Shown: piece after piece, positions 36,111-48,300 of the stretch
How the letters are laid out: every line of letters starts with the position of its first letter
How positions within the stretch are numbered: position 1 is the first letter of the stretch
DNA from: Powellomyces hirtus
Taxonomy: Eukaryota; Chytridiomycota; Chytridiomycetes; Spizellomycetales; Powellomycetaceae
NCBI GenBank assembly: GCA_025526995.1
Contig: JAHLKG010000015.1
Span: 186,001 to 250,000, forward strand
Reading direction: 5' to 3'
DNA: 64,000 nt
The notes under the pieces: generated by a model
The model's input: only the letters and a program-made list of their open reading frames with translations
The model's database searches: none
What the model was told of the DNA's origin: nothing
Program-made: the position numbers and the translations under genes

Positions 36111-36332
36111 CGATGCAAGGGGCAAATTATAAATTGACCAGTCTGTGAGATCCGCCTAAATAAATCCTCCAACATTGATGAAGTGGCAGAGAGATGTCCA
36201 GCAGCGAAAATTATGGATTGTTTTTTCCAAAAGTGTGGATATTGCAATTTGGGGGGTTTTTATTTATATTTATTCCTCAATCACAGTTCGTTTCCCACAA
36301 AGGCGGAGGGGGCGCGGGGGGAGCCAGGATTA

Positions 36333-37326
<994 letters not shown>

Positions 37327-37717
37327 TTAGCGGCTGGCGCTTGTTGGTTTGCTTTGGCTTGGATATACGATGATGAGGATGATGGATGAAGGCCGCATTT
37401 GGGCATATCAACAGTCCAACAACGCGCGCCCCACCTGCTGACACACCACCTTCCGCTCCAGTGTGCGGCCCCGGAGCAGCGTTTTGTGCTTCCTTCGCAG
37501 AGGACTTTGGATGCAACAATTCCATGTGACAACCACGAAGCTTGCTTGACATTTTTTTATTATTGTCTCTGTCTATCTGAGAGAGTACCACCTGTGTTCA
37601 TGCCAGATTATCGGTGGTCCAACGGCAATTTAGTAGATCAAGACGCGTACAGCCGTTGGTGCTCTGCTGTGGCTGTGTGCAGCGTGCTGGGCTGGTCTAC
37701 ATGTCTAACAAGGTTTA

Positions 37718-37738
37718 GAAGTATATAAGAGCGACGAA
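37718..37738 (+). promoter_or_regulatory. TATA-like element
   Basis: GTATATAAGAG lies about 50-60 bp before the ATG of the orphan ORF at 37784, the usual place for a fungal TATA element. Confidence 0.4.
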
Positions 37739-37783
37739 CTGCTTCAAGGACCACATACCCGATATCCATAGCGTCAAGTCAAC

Positions 37784-38278
37784 ATGCTTACACACACATC
37801 AGAAAAACTACTCGATTTCTCCTTCTTTTCACTTGACAATTGCTCCACGCCGGTCATAAAGTACGCCGACAGCAACTCAGCAACCGATATCACTAGGAGC
37901 GTCAAAGTGCGATGGAACGACCGGTCCTGTATTAACGAGGAGCTCGGCCGCGGAATTTACAATCACTCAAATTACGCGGGCCCTTTCTCCATGAGGGTCG
38001 AGAGCCCTTCGCAAGTCAAATTCTTCACTGCCCACGACTGCCCTGACAAGGCACTGAAAGCTTCAATGGATTTCGAGCGAAAGTATGCTGATGACGGAAC
38101 TCCTATCGCGTCCTCCAACTCAACCGCCTGCTATCCGGTCCCTGGAATTGGCTCCATAAGGGTTATGAGCGTGGAAATGGTCCGAACGACGAATGGGTCG
38201 GCCTCATCGATGCCGGGCAATGGACTGATATTCTGGGCACTCGCCGCATCACTTGCAATCAAATCTTGGCGCTGGTGA
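37784..38278 (+). CDS. orphan single-exon protein, 164 aa
   Basis: A clean single-exon frame with ATG and TGA, preceded by a TATA-like element. I do not recognise the family. It has four to five Cys, several N-x-(S/T) sites, a moderately polar body rich in Ser, Asn and Asp, and a hydrophobic C-terminus (GLIFWALAASLAIKSW). The C-terminal hydrophobic segment with a Ser/Gly-rich stretch before it could be a tail anchor or GPI-type signal. No clear N-terminal signal peptide is visible in the first 25 residues. Downstream at 38,352-38,366 there is a short ATAG microsatellite. Confidence 0.45.
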   Translation: MLTHTSEKLLDFSFFSLDNCSTPVIKYADSNSATDITRSVKVRWNDRSCINEELGRGIYNHSNYAGPFSMRVESPSQVKFFTAHDCPDKALKASMDFERKYADDGTPIASSNSTACYPVPGIGSIRVMSVEMVRTTNGSASSMPGNGLIFWALAASLAIKSWRW

Positions 38279-39703
38279 AAGTGATATCAAAAAGACCAGA
38301 TGTTCAGCTCTGGGATCACGACTATTCGCAGATGCATCCCTGAGGTTTCATAGATAGATAGATAGTTTTTGAAAGGTATTATCATTCTGTGTAGATGTCA
38401 CCTCTACATAAATATGTAAAATTCATGGCAACCATCTCACTGGGCACAAATATATGCGTAAAAGGTCTCGTGCACGGCGACATTGATGTTAACCAACATC
38501 CCCGCCATTAAAGGGTGGAAGCCAGCAACTGCTCGGCATTGTGCACGGGGGTTGCAACAAGGTTTTTTGCATGAGTAGGAGATGATAAGGATCGACTTTA
38601 TGATAAATACTGCCATGTAGTATTCATGGCTATCTTTCTTTGCGGTTGATCTACGGATATCGTGTTTGGTTTGTTCAACCAAACTCTCGCATTCCCCGTT
38701 ATGCAGGTCGTGGCGCTCCCGGTTCTTCCAGTAGTTCTCAAAAGCTTGGCTCCTGAGGAGAGGTGTTTTTTCTTTTCGTTTTCGTTCTCTTTTTTGTTTT
38801 CTTTTTCTTTCTGAATAGGTCGGTTCATGTCAAAATCGACTGTCACCATTAGACAATATCCGTTCATCATCCCCTATGCTCTCTCCGCGAAATTTTTGGG
38901 AGGCGTAGTACTTACCTGGACAGTCACTCCTACAGTGATATACTCTCAAACTTAGCGCCTATGTGAACTTGCTTTGTCACTGCCTTGTTTGTCCTGACGG
39001 AGGAGGAGAATGTAATGCGTACCCCGAGAACGAGGGACCAGGGAATTGGATAAGATGATGGCGGATGGGGGGGGGGACTGTCAGAAGACATGAACATGTC
39101 GCAAGTTTACATGTGAGAGAGTTGACTTGCAGCAGAGACAAGGCAGATGTAGCGGATGTAACAGATGCGGCTGCCGGGAAGTAGTGGGCAGAAAACGTTT
39201 TTAAAACGCGCGGATGAGAAAGGGCCGATGAACACTCAATCAAATTGATTCTTAAAGTATCGCTCGAATTCGCATATGTCTGATTCAAAGCATTGTAAAT
39301 ACCCGTTTGTTTAGTTACCGCAGTCTCTCTATATACCCTAATCTCCACTAAATGATGTGATGAGAGAACCTCTGAGTAGTCCTGGCTTGTTAAGTATGCC
39401 CCGTCGTGGATATCTGCTCTATAGCGCGTGCAGTGCTCGCAATTCAGGCACTCCACAACATTCGTCAGAATATGAAGCGCAGATTGCCTTTCTCGCCGGA
39501 GCCGCAAGCTATCCGTTTGGGGCTTGGAAGGCCTGAACTGGAACTGGCGGCCACATCCTTCATTCTTCCTGCTTGCTGGCTGCCCGGGGCGATCATCGGT
39601 CAAAGGTGTGCCATAATGGAATGATCGCTCCGTCCCGGCAAGCCGTTCCGTGTCGCTCGAGGGTAGCCACACTTCGACGTAGTGAATTGTGCGTAGTTTT
39701 ATC
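38279..39703. other. intergenic, no gene supported
   Basis: A 268-codon minus-strand open frame (38,977-39,783) overlaps the last exon of the TIMMDC1-like gene in another frame and has no domain, so I do not accept it. A T-rich tract (38,760-38,815) and a 10-nt G run (39,068-39,077) are present. Confidence 0.4.
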
Positions 39704-40524
39704 TTACGCCGTGTCCAGTTGTTGCTGCTGGGACTCTTGTTGGCGAGTTGGAATCGCACCCCATCCGGGTATCCAAAACGCATCGGTTCGTTTACGCCCA
39801 GCGTACTTCACCGATTCGCCGTACTGCCATGCATAGCCGTCCTCAAGAATGCCGACGAGGAGGGAAGAGCCCGCGCCAAACAAGAGCGCATATTTCGCGT
39901 ACTGGAGCGTCAACCGGTCTAGCAGGGAAGAAGCAAATGTCAGAGTACTTTCAAGAAATACATATCAGAAAAGCGTTGGAACTGACTCGCAATTGAGAAA
40001 GTGCCCGCGATTCCCAGTCCCGCCGCAACCGTGGCCACCCAGCTCTCCTTCCCAATCATATGCTCCACACAAGCCTCCGCTGCCGCAAAGCCCGCCGAGA
40101 TTGCCGCGAAGCGTAACGCACTCCTCGCCGCAGATCTGAACCCGAAATGAGCAATCTCATAGTTCTTGTACTTGTGGTAATAGTACCATCCAGCAACAGT
40201 TTTCGGTAACCGGTGAGCATTTTCGGCCAGGAATTGATAGGATCGCGTCCGGCCGCCGAGATAGAAGCCGGAGATAAAACCCCCCAAAGAGCCTGCAAGA
40301 CCAAGGTGCACAGCCCACAGAGCTTCCGGGGCGAGTTGCTCCCGAGCGACCTGTCGGGATGCGGAATCGCGCGCGAAAACGTAGGACGGAATGTAGGGGA
40401 TAGTGGACAAGAATGGCGGGAGTGCGGAGGAGAGTGTCGATGTCGACGGCAGAGCTGAGTATTGACCGGGTGATGAATCTGAGGCCTGTACGCCTGCAGC
40501 AGAGCTGCTTTGTGGTGACGCCAT
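39704..40524 (-). CDS. TIMMDC1: TIMMDC1-like Tim17-family mitochondrial protein
   Basis: Two exons, 39987..40524 and 39704..39918 (intron 68 nt, GTCAGT..GCTAG); 250 aa, stop TAA. After a Ser/Pro-rich head come four Gly/Ala-rich membrane segments: WAVHLGLAGSLGGFISGFYLGG, a basic soluble loop ending NYEIAHFGFRSAARSALRFA, AISAGFAAAEACVEHMIG, VATVAAGLGIAGTFSIA, and ALLFGAGSSLLVGILEDG. This arrangement matches TIMMDC1, a complex I assembly factor of the Tim17/22/23 superfamily in the inner mitochondrial membrane. The superfamily call is firm; the TIMMDC1 orthology is likely but made by eye. It is divergent from the PANK4-like gene, with 195 bp between start codons. Confidence 0.7.
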
Positions 40525-40719
40525 TGCACAAAACCGTCGATTTCCGAAAATGTCAAAAAAGAAGGTAAGGCTGGCAAGGCGCGCGCGATATATGTATCTG
40601 GGTGGTACGACCTATTCCCTGTGCCACGCGCGGCTGCGGACTTTGGCAAAACCAGCGCCCACCCAGCGTATTTTATTGACAGCTTGTGGGGGCATTGAAG
40701 GGTCTATTGCATACGAGTC

Positions 40720-43409
40720 ATGAACAACCACAATCTCAACGTAACCGGAGCCGCTATTAGCGAAGGCTCTGAAATACAAGAGACAAGGTTAGCGTTACGT
40801 TTGTAATCACTCCACGCTGCTGTGCTATTGGTTGCGTCAATTGACAGTTATCGTTGTGACCTGTCCGTCAGAGATATCGTGTTCCCACATCAGCAGGAAG
40901 ATGTTGCACAGATTGCCGTTGACATCGTAAGTCTTGCTTCAGATGTGTTGTCGGAGATGTGCTGCAAAAGATCGTTTTTGACATGGTTGAATGCAGGGTG
41001 GCAGCTTGGCCAAAGTCGTGTACTTCTCCCGTACCCCTGACGCCCCCGGAGGTCGCATGAACTTTGTCAAGTTTGAAACTCAACACATTGATCAGTGCGT
41101 TGATTTCATTTACAATGTGTTGTACGATGCCTACCACGGACAAATCCCGGTGGAGAAGCGCGTCATCAAAGGTATGGAGCACATCCCCCGCGATGATGTA
41201 CCCTATGTGCTTCGATTGGTGGCTGATCTTGAGTGTCAAATAGCAACCGGCGGTGGTGCCCATAAATACTACGGTGAGGTCTTGAACACATTAATGTCCC
41301 ATGTCATAAAGAGGAGCTACTGATCGAGGTTCGCGGATCTGTGCACAGATCTCTTCCGGGAGAAGCTTGGGGTGGAGATGCAACGAGAGGACGAAATGGA
41401 ATGGTAAGAACGTGGCGCAGCCTCCGTAGTCGTTCGGATGAATGTTCCTGACTAGGATGACGCAGCCTGATAACTGGGTTAAACTTCCTTGTCCGACAAA
41501 TCTCATCGGAAGTCTTCACCTACGACGAGCGCCGCACCGAAGCCATGCAATTCGAATCAACACCCGCGGAACTGTTTCCGTATCTGTTGGTAAACATCGG
41601 ATCGGGGGTTAGTATTCTAAAAGTCACGAGTGACTCTACGTACGAGCGAATCAGCGGCACTTCGTTGGGTGGTGGGACGTTGTGGGGCTTGCTAGCCTTG
41701 CTCACCGACGCAAAGGACTACGACGAAATGCTCGAGCTGTCCAAACTCGGCGACAACAAGAATGTAGACATGCTGGTCGGGGACATCTATGGTGGCGACT
41801 ACCCCAAGATTGGGCTGAAGGGATCCGCCATCGCCTCTTCATTTGGCAAAGTGTTCAAAACACCACCAGAGGAGCGAAAGAACAAATTCAAGCAAGAAGA
41901 CATATCGAGAAGTCTGCTGTACCTCGTCAGCAACAACATTGGACAGATCGCCTACTTGAACGCTCAGGCCCACGGAGTGCAACGGATTTACTTTAGCGGC
42001 TTCTTCATCAGAGGCCACCCGATCACAATGAATACTCTGAGTTACGCCATCAATTTCTGGTCAAAAGGAAAGATCATGGCGCTGTTCTTGCGTCACGAAG
42101 GCTATCTGGGAGCAATGGGAGCCTTCTTCCGACACGCGCCGCAAAACACTCGCTTGCACTCGTTCAAGGAAAACTTTACGCGCATCGAGAAGATTTCAGG
42201 AACGTCACTGGGAGCTGTGGGAACGCTGGATGAGTTCCCCACCCATCTGAGCGCTTTCCCGTTGCTAAAGAATCCGACGACATACAATCCTGACACCACC
42301 GATTTGTCCAAATCTGTACCGCTGCAACAATATTGGATTGACCTGTTGGACCGAAATCTCGCCTCTCTGACCTCGATCGTATTGCAACACGGGGCAGACA
42401 ATAGACCGGTAATGGACGGGTCGGCAGTATCAACAGATTCTGCCACTCGCGCTTCGAGTTTCGAGACGATGTATCGGGATCATCTCCAACGACTGCGACG
42501 GGAGCCAACCGCATACGGTGTTCTGTCGGTGCGGTCGCTTCTAGATCTCCGGGAGCAATGTCTTCGCGAGATGGGCTTCAACGACATCTTCGCTGCGGTC
42601 AAGAAAGTAGAAAACGAAGCTGCGATAGCTTCCCTGCCCGCCCTTCTCCAACGCCTGGATGCTCTGCCAGAGGATGGCCGATTCGATGCCTTGATCGCCA
42701 ACGTGCTCGCTGGGAACATGTACGATTGGGGCTCGACATCCGTTCAAGAGCTTCTCCTCAAAGGCGAGCTGGATTTCGAGAGCGCCAAGGGCAAAGTCGG
42801 TCGACCGGCGGAATTTGACGGCACGCAGAAACTGAAGGCACGCATGCTGGATCCCATGCAGCTACCGTACCGCAAAGCCATGATCTTTGTCGATAACAGC
42901 GGAGCAGATGTTGTTCTGGGCATCCTCCCCTTTGCGCGATTCCTGTTAACAAAAAACATTTACGTCATACTCGCTGCCAACACATCGCCGTCCGTCAACG
43001 ACGTGACTGCTGAGGAACTGCGCGCTCTGCTGGGCACTGTCACCGATCCTTTGATCAGTGCAGCTTGGACCCAGGGAAAACTCAAGGTCGTGGCAACGGG
43101 CATGAGTGGCCCTTGCTTGGATCTGCGTGGAGTAGGGGAAGAAGTCGCTGCTTCCTGCCACGGCGTTGATCTCGTCGTCATTGAAGGCATGGGCCGTGCC
43201 ATCCATACTAACTACAGCGCGGATTTCAAGGTGGACTTGCTGAAGATCGCCGGTAAGTGTGGCCGAGTATCAGGTCCCCTCTATCATCATTGTTGATCCA
43301 TCTCCTTTGGCAACAATTAGTGTTTAAGAATCCCCAAGTTGCGAAGCAGCTGGGCGCTCAAATGTACGATGGCATGGTTCTTTTCCAGCCTGCCGAGGAG
43401 TCCTCATGA
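40720..43409 (+). CDS. PANK4: pantothenate kinase-DUF89 phosphatase fusion (PANK4 type)
   Basis: Six exons: 40720..40787, 40848..40926, 40997..41273, 41349..41403, 41466..43252 and 43321..43409; 784 aa, stop TGA; all joins keep frame. The N-terminal type II pantothenate kinase has the phosphate-binding IAVDIGGSLAKVVYF, then ATGGGAHKYY, LVNIGSGVSILKV and ISGTSLGGGTLWGL. The C-terminal DUF89 domain has DNSGADVVLGILPFARFLL, then LAANTSPSVNDVT and VEGMGRAIHTN, with the metal-binding Asp/Asn expected of 4'-phosphopantetheine phosphatases. The fusion parallels animal and plant PANK4/PANK2 proteins. It acts on CoA precursors in the cytosol. Whether the kinase half is active cannot be judged by eye. 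Confidence 0.92.
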
Positions 43410-43625
43410 TCTCCCTTCCGCAAGGGGTATATATAGTTTCCTGATACAGCAAAGAAGACATTTAATGGCGGTTGTTATGTAGTTATCTTCATATCGGACA
43501 GTGATGTATGTAGATGGGGGCAGCATGGGCGTGTGTGATTTGCTGTATATATGCATCTTTAGTTAGGGTCGAGATTTGAACGCACATTCGAAAGACATTC
43601 TGGTCTGGATTTGAGGACTCTGTGG

Positions 43626-44129
43626 CTAGTGATCCGGAACCAGCGATATCTCCTCAACTCCCTTCGTCACTCGGTCAACAGCAGACGTTGTTGGCGGCGC
43701 CAGCACATCCTTGATCAACGCCGCCAATCTCCGTTCCGCCAACCTCAAGACCACGTCCGACTCCCCACCGGTGCTGTTCACATCCATCGCCACAAAGACC
43801 TGGATCCCATGTTTGGTCGCCAACCGCTTCGCGATACGCTCATTCGGGTCGTCGGCGGACTGAGGTAGCAGAACAGTGGACACCGCGGACCGGTCATACC
43901 GCGTTGGCATTGCAACCGAAAGACCATTTAGCTTGCCTGTGGGTGCTGATTGGTTTGAGGAGGAGGATGGATCGGGGATGTCGTCGTGTGATTGTTGGGA
44001 AGAGGGGGAGGATTCGCCAACCCACGCGAACAGCGAGTCCTGCATCCGCGTAATTTGAAAATGAAGCGTGTGGACATCGTGCGTTTCGGTTGCTTGGAAG
44101 ACCTGCACCTGCGTTGGTGGGTTGGTCAT
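43626..44129 (-). CDS. PSMG4: proteasome assembly chaperone 4-like protein
   Basis: A single exon of 167 aa. The ATG at 44129 gives MTNPPTQVQVF; the frame is open further upstream, but with non-coding character. Conserved PAC4 blocks are HFQITRMQDSLFAWVG, then (after a Ser-rich insert) LSVAMPTRYDRSAVSTVLL, IAKRLATKHGIQVFVAMD and VVLRLAERRLAALIK. PAC3/PAC4-type chaperones guide assembly of the 20S proteasome alpha ring. The insert of about 30 residues between the first two blocks is longer than in human PSMG4. Converges on the PANK4-like gene. Confidence 0.8.
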   Translation of the reverse strand: MTNPPTQVQVFQATETHDVHTLHFQITRMQDSLFAWVGESSPSSQQSHDDIPDPSSSSNQSAPTGKLNGLSVAMPTRYDRSAVSTVLLPQSADDPNERIAKRLATKHGIQVFVAMDVNSTGGESDVVLRLAERRLAALIKDVLAPPTTSAVDRVTKGVEEISLVPDH

Positions 44130-44240
44130 CTTGTTGCTTTCTGTGGGTTGTATAACAGTCTTGTTACTTTCGATGTGGTTGTGTCCGTCTTCTGGCGATT
44201 TGGAAAGTGTAAATTGGTCATGGTGTAACCAACCATTCAA

Positions 44241-45417
44241 TGATTGCCTCCGATGTCAAACTTTCAGGTCACGACTGTTAGGACAATCATCGTGTGCACA
44301 GGTGAACAGACTACACTCCTAAACAGTTTTACGTCCATATTAAGACTAAAGGCACACAGGTGGTCGATTGCACTTTTGTAAAGAGGAGGATGTATTGGGA
44401 GAACGGCAGTTTGCTTGCGAGACGCGACAGAAAAGACCTGAATGCAAGCGTTTATCATACTTCTTGCAGCATGAATAGTCAGAGACAGTTGACTCACATA
44501 TTTATGTCAATGCTGAAAGCGATCGGCACCGAGGCCAAGATGATGGAATTCCTGCCTTTATCTCCATGGCATTGATGCAGTACAATGGTTTAGTGAGATT
44601 TGATGACGGGTGGATACAAGATTTCAGATACAACTTCGCAGAAGGCAAGGATCTTATCGAAGCTACTGGATGCAGATGTGGGAGCACTACAACAATATCT
44701 GGGGGAGACAACGACCCGGTTGGAACCCAAGCGCAAGAAGACCGAGAATGGAGCCAAAGGCTTGAAATACAAATACAGAGGCATCGAGAAGTATGCGATG
44801 GCTATGGTCAAGAAGAGAGAAGCGCATCCAGAAACCCTGAGCAACACGATAGCTCTAGGAAAGGGAGCATCAAGACAAACTGGAGATCCTTTATGAACAG
44901 CAAGGTTCTTGACACAAGGGTGTAATCTGCGGCTCCCTTACATCGCACCCACAATCACGAGGGTCTGCACCTCCCTTTCCACAATCACGAGGGTCTGCGA
45001 CTCCGAAGGATTCCCTGTCGGCCAATGTTTCGAATGCTTCAGCAAGAATATTATTCGCTACCACCCCCTCATCAGGGATAAACAACGGAATGTCTATTAT
45101 CTCGCGCACATTGTGGGCTGCCAAAGTAAAATCCGCTGTATAAAAGTATTGTTCTTTTCATAAGAATATAGGAAAATCGGCGCTCAGAACTGGGGAGAAA
45201 TGTGACTACTGTAAGTCACATGAGGGAAAAAAGTTGCTGCCAGTTTTCGTTTCAACACTAATTGGTGTCTACAGTCCTAGCCTCAAAATGTTGAGTAAGT
45301 CTGTTTCTGAATTTTGACTAGTGGTTTGCGGAAAGTAACGGTTCCTCTCGCCAAGACCACGAATCATAACACTACCGTTAACGATGCCATTCTCTGTCCT
45401 GTACGCCTCGCTCGCGT
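44241..45417. other. intergenic, one weak small ORF
   Basis: A plus-strand frame at 44,600-44,896 (98 codons) is lysine-rich (KYKYRGIEKYAMAMVKKRE) and may be an exon fragment; I cannot place it. At 44,947-44,999 a short direct repeat (CACAATCACGAGGGTCTGC) occurs twice, about 33 bp apart. Confidence 0.35.
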
Positions 45418-45928
45418 CTATACCTTGTCCATCATGTCCGCCTCGACACCTTCCCCATCTTCACACAGCACCAAAACCCCTTTCATTCCTGCAACCACAA
45501 ACGAACGTTTGTGCATGCTGGACCACGGGTAACCAACTTTCTCCACGCCAACATGGACGACTTGCGTCTCAAGCCATTGTCCAAAGTCTTGGGCAAGGGT
45601 CCATGAGGGGAAGAGGCGGCCCATAAACGTCTCATATAGCTCGGCGGGGGTGTGATGCAGGTGATGTCGGCAAACATGATGGTTTGGTGACGGATATGAG
45701 GGCGGGTTAGACCGTAGGCAACGATGCGGTCGCCGTATACATAGACGATGCCGCCACTGCGCACCACCGCCCAAACCATTAAAAGGATAAGGGCGGCGAG
45801 GCAGAATGCTTGAATGCTTCTCTCCAAGTGAAAAAACAGGAAGCTGTAAGAATGGGCTGGATCAATACATAGAAGAAATAAATAATATCGACATACCCAT
45901 AAAGGGTCCTGATGTGTGCTTTCGTCAT
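45418..45928 (-). CDS. small membrane protein, one frame shift
   Basis: Exon 1 is 45897..45928, with a 53-nt intron 45844..45896 (GTATGT..TTACAG). Exon 2 runs to a stop at 45418. It starts MTKAHIRTLYGFLFFH, followed by one strong membrane helix (IQAFCLAALILLMVWAVV). The next part (SGGIVYVYGDRIVAYGL..ITCITPP, then FVVAGMKGVLVLCEDG) is beta-rich and could be a PH-like domain facing the cytosol. At the G5/C5 run 45646-45650 the frame jumps by -1; one extra C would restore ITPPPAELYETF. I do not recognise the family. Confidence 0.5.
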
Positions 45929-46279
45929 AGGCGTTGACTTGGATGCGCAACTCTCACAGCACCAACAGCACCGGCGGCGCGCTGTTACCTGTTAGGCAAG
46001 GCTGAAGGAGCCTCGCTTTATGTGGAGCGCAATAGCATTTGCGGGAAGCGGAGGTTGCTGTAGAAATTCAACATGGTGTGAAGTGAGAGCACAGATGAGA
46101 CCAGAACCTACGAATAATTTGGAGGGGTGTGGTGAAGAAATAAGGCCTAGAATGAATGAAGAACGTCCAGCTGAATTCGTGGGCAAGTGAGCTTTCAATA
46201 TGTCCTAAAGGGGCTTAAATGAGCATGCATTTGGTCGCACAAATTCATTTCCGCGGTTCAAATATCGAACATTCGATGG

Positions 46280-48300
46280 AAGTATTCATTCGATTAGCCT
46301 TTCCTCGCCTCAACGCGTCGTGTGCGCCGACTATGGCGTTGCAAAGGGCGTGTGCAAAGTTGAATCGTACGAAAAGCCAACCTCCATGCCCGCCGATTCA
46401 GTCCTGATTCGAGTGACCATGAGCCCAGTGGTGAGAAGCCGACCTAAACTTTATGTCGACCTTGATAAATGGCGTTACAAAGCATTCACGGGAAAGTATC
46501 TGGCTTACATTGACCCTAGTAATACGATCGGCATCGCTGGACTGCATCCCGGTTTCCAACCGACTCTTCCATGCGTCCCTGGGGTTTTTCATATCCATGC
46601 CGCAGTAGTGGCATCACTGATTGTGAGAACTTGTGCTTGAATGTGTGGGCGTTGTCGAAGCCGTTGGTGAAAACTGCACAAGAGGTCAGTGGACATAGCG
46701 TTGAAACCCGTCGACGCCGGACCGAGACGAACACGCACAGAAATGATGAATTTTCCGATGCTGGAACATGATATGCGCAAAACAGTCACTATCGGTCAAC
46801 GCGTTGTTTCGCTGGACTTGTTCGGGACTGTCACTCCTCCGGGAATATGGCAGTAGTACATGGTGACCAAAGAAGAGCTCAGTTCGGTATGTTTCCCCAC
46901 TCTTATCCTCAACCATATTTCCGTCCATTTTGCAAGATTTGACGTATGTGTCCTTATTGGCTGTAGATCGTTCCGGACGGTATCTCCTGACGAGAGCGCG
47001 GGCCAGACGCTGGTTAAACCTTGCACCGTTGTTGCGTTGCTGGACGATCTCGCCGTTCCCAAGGTAAAGAGTGAAATTGCGGAAATATTGTCACCGATTT
47101 CCACCGCTCCCATGCGGGACTTCATTCGCAACGCGATGTCATGGTTCAGGAAATGGCCAAAACGGGACTGGACACTTCGATCTCGGACGCACCCGCCAAT
47201 GTCCTGAGCGATACCATCAAATATATCATCGACAAACATGGCAGCGTCGAGAACTACCTCTCCAAACATGGATTCGACAAGGAGTGGCAAGACCGGTTGA
47301 GCTCGTTGAGAAACGACCGGTGACGCGCAGCAAGTAGGAAAGAAAGGTTGCGGCATTGATGGCGAGAGCAAAGGTGAGGGCGAGCACCGAGTCGAGGTTG
47401 GTGAATTTGACGGTCAAGGGGAGGTTGTTGGGCCGGGCGGGTGGGGATGATGAGGACAAGGATGATGCAGAGTCGCCCATGATGCCCGTGTCTTCTACAT
47501 CGGAATCCAGTTCGTAATAGCCGGGTCTCAGAGGAGTAATGATGATTGTACGAAATCTTTGCGTTGATAAAAGAAGGTAAGTATCTGCTTCAAAACGCTG
47601 CAGGCTTCGCTCTAGGACGTCAAACGATCGATATGTGCAGGGGTTCTTGGAGTGGAGGTATGTATTATTCAGGAACGAGAATATGGATACACAGAACTCT
47701 CGCTTTCGATTCAATTTTCCGAAACTAAACGTAGTGGATCCATGAAATGTAGACTGGCAAGCTCGTCCACCGCGCCGCCCAAATCGAAGAAATGAAAGCT
47801 ATCGGTGGAGAAGTTGTAGTAGCCACTTAAGAAAAGTCTAGCGACTAGATTGTCAAGAGATTGTGGCTGAGGCCATCGACGCCGTAGCTGGTGAAGCAAC
47901 CGAAATCTGGTCCAATGTCATCCGTGAAGGCGGGCACGTTTTGATGTATGGGCTAATGTTCGGGTTCACGGTGAGTGTTGAGTTTATTTGTCGAATTTCT
48001 GCCAGTTGGAATCTTTCTCATCACATCATGACACTCTAGTCCACCGTAAATGCCATCGGTCTGCTCTTCCGGGACATCCACGTGCGTGAATTCTGGCTGA
48101 TCGCCTATGCCCGCAAATACAACACGCGCCAACTCCGCAATTTCGTGGATCGACCTTTCCAGCTGATGCTCCAAGGCGTTATCAAGCCTTATTCTGGTAA
48201 AGGTTCGCGTTTAAGGACGTCACCGCTGCCATTGGAGCTTCTCAGAAGGTTGTCCTCGGCGGAAAGGTGTTGTTGGTGAATCAGTGAGTATATACCACTA
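46280..48300 (+). pseudogene. MECR/ETR1-like enoyl reductase pseudogene
   Basis: Blocks of a medium-chain reductase of the mitochondrial enoyl reductase (MECR/Etr1) type appear in order but in changing frames: VVCADYGVAKGVCKVESYE, LHPGFQPTLPCVPG, ECVGVVEAVGENCT, IGQRVVSLDLFGTV..GIWQ, YMVTKEELSS, DDLAVPK, then EGKYLLQNAAGFALGRQTI, LVHRAAQIEEMKAIGGEVVV, EIWSNVIREGGHVLMYGL, and GLLFRDIHVREFWLIAYARK. Damage: in-frame TAG after GIWQ (46,855-46,857), a +1 shift near 46,986, further stops near 47,828, and a 0.5-kb insert between DDLAVPK and EGKYLL, which are adjacent in intact relatives. Some introns remain recognisable (46,889-46,966). Intact relatives make acyl groups in mitochondrial fatty acid synthesis. 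This copy cannot encode a full enzyme as read. Confidence 0.7.
47068..47323 (+). pseudogene. tyrosine-phosphatase (Y_phosphatase3) C-terminal fragment
   Basis: Inside the enoyl reductase pseudogene, on the same strand, a fragment reads EIAEILSPISTAPMRDFIRN in one frame and continues, one frame over, with TGLDTSISDAPANVLSDTIK, then YIIDKHGSVENYLSKHG and a TGA. The end matches the C-terminal helix of Y_phosphatase3-type protein tyrosine phosphatases (I-x-x-KYGSVENYL). The catalytic HC-x5-R loop is absent. On the opposite strand (47,226-47,714) a frame with one membrane helix (LDSVLALTFALAINAATFLSYLL) overlaps; its origin is unknown. Confidence 0.5.

Noticed and set aside
38977..39783. 268-codon minus-strand open frame
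   Set aside because: It overlaps the last exon of the TIMMDC1-like gene in another frame, has no domain, and its composition is not protein-like.
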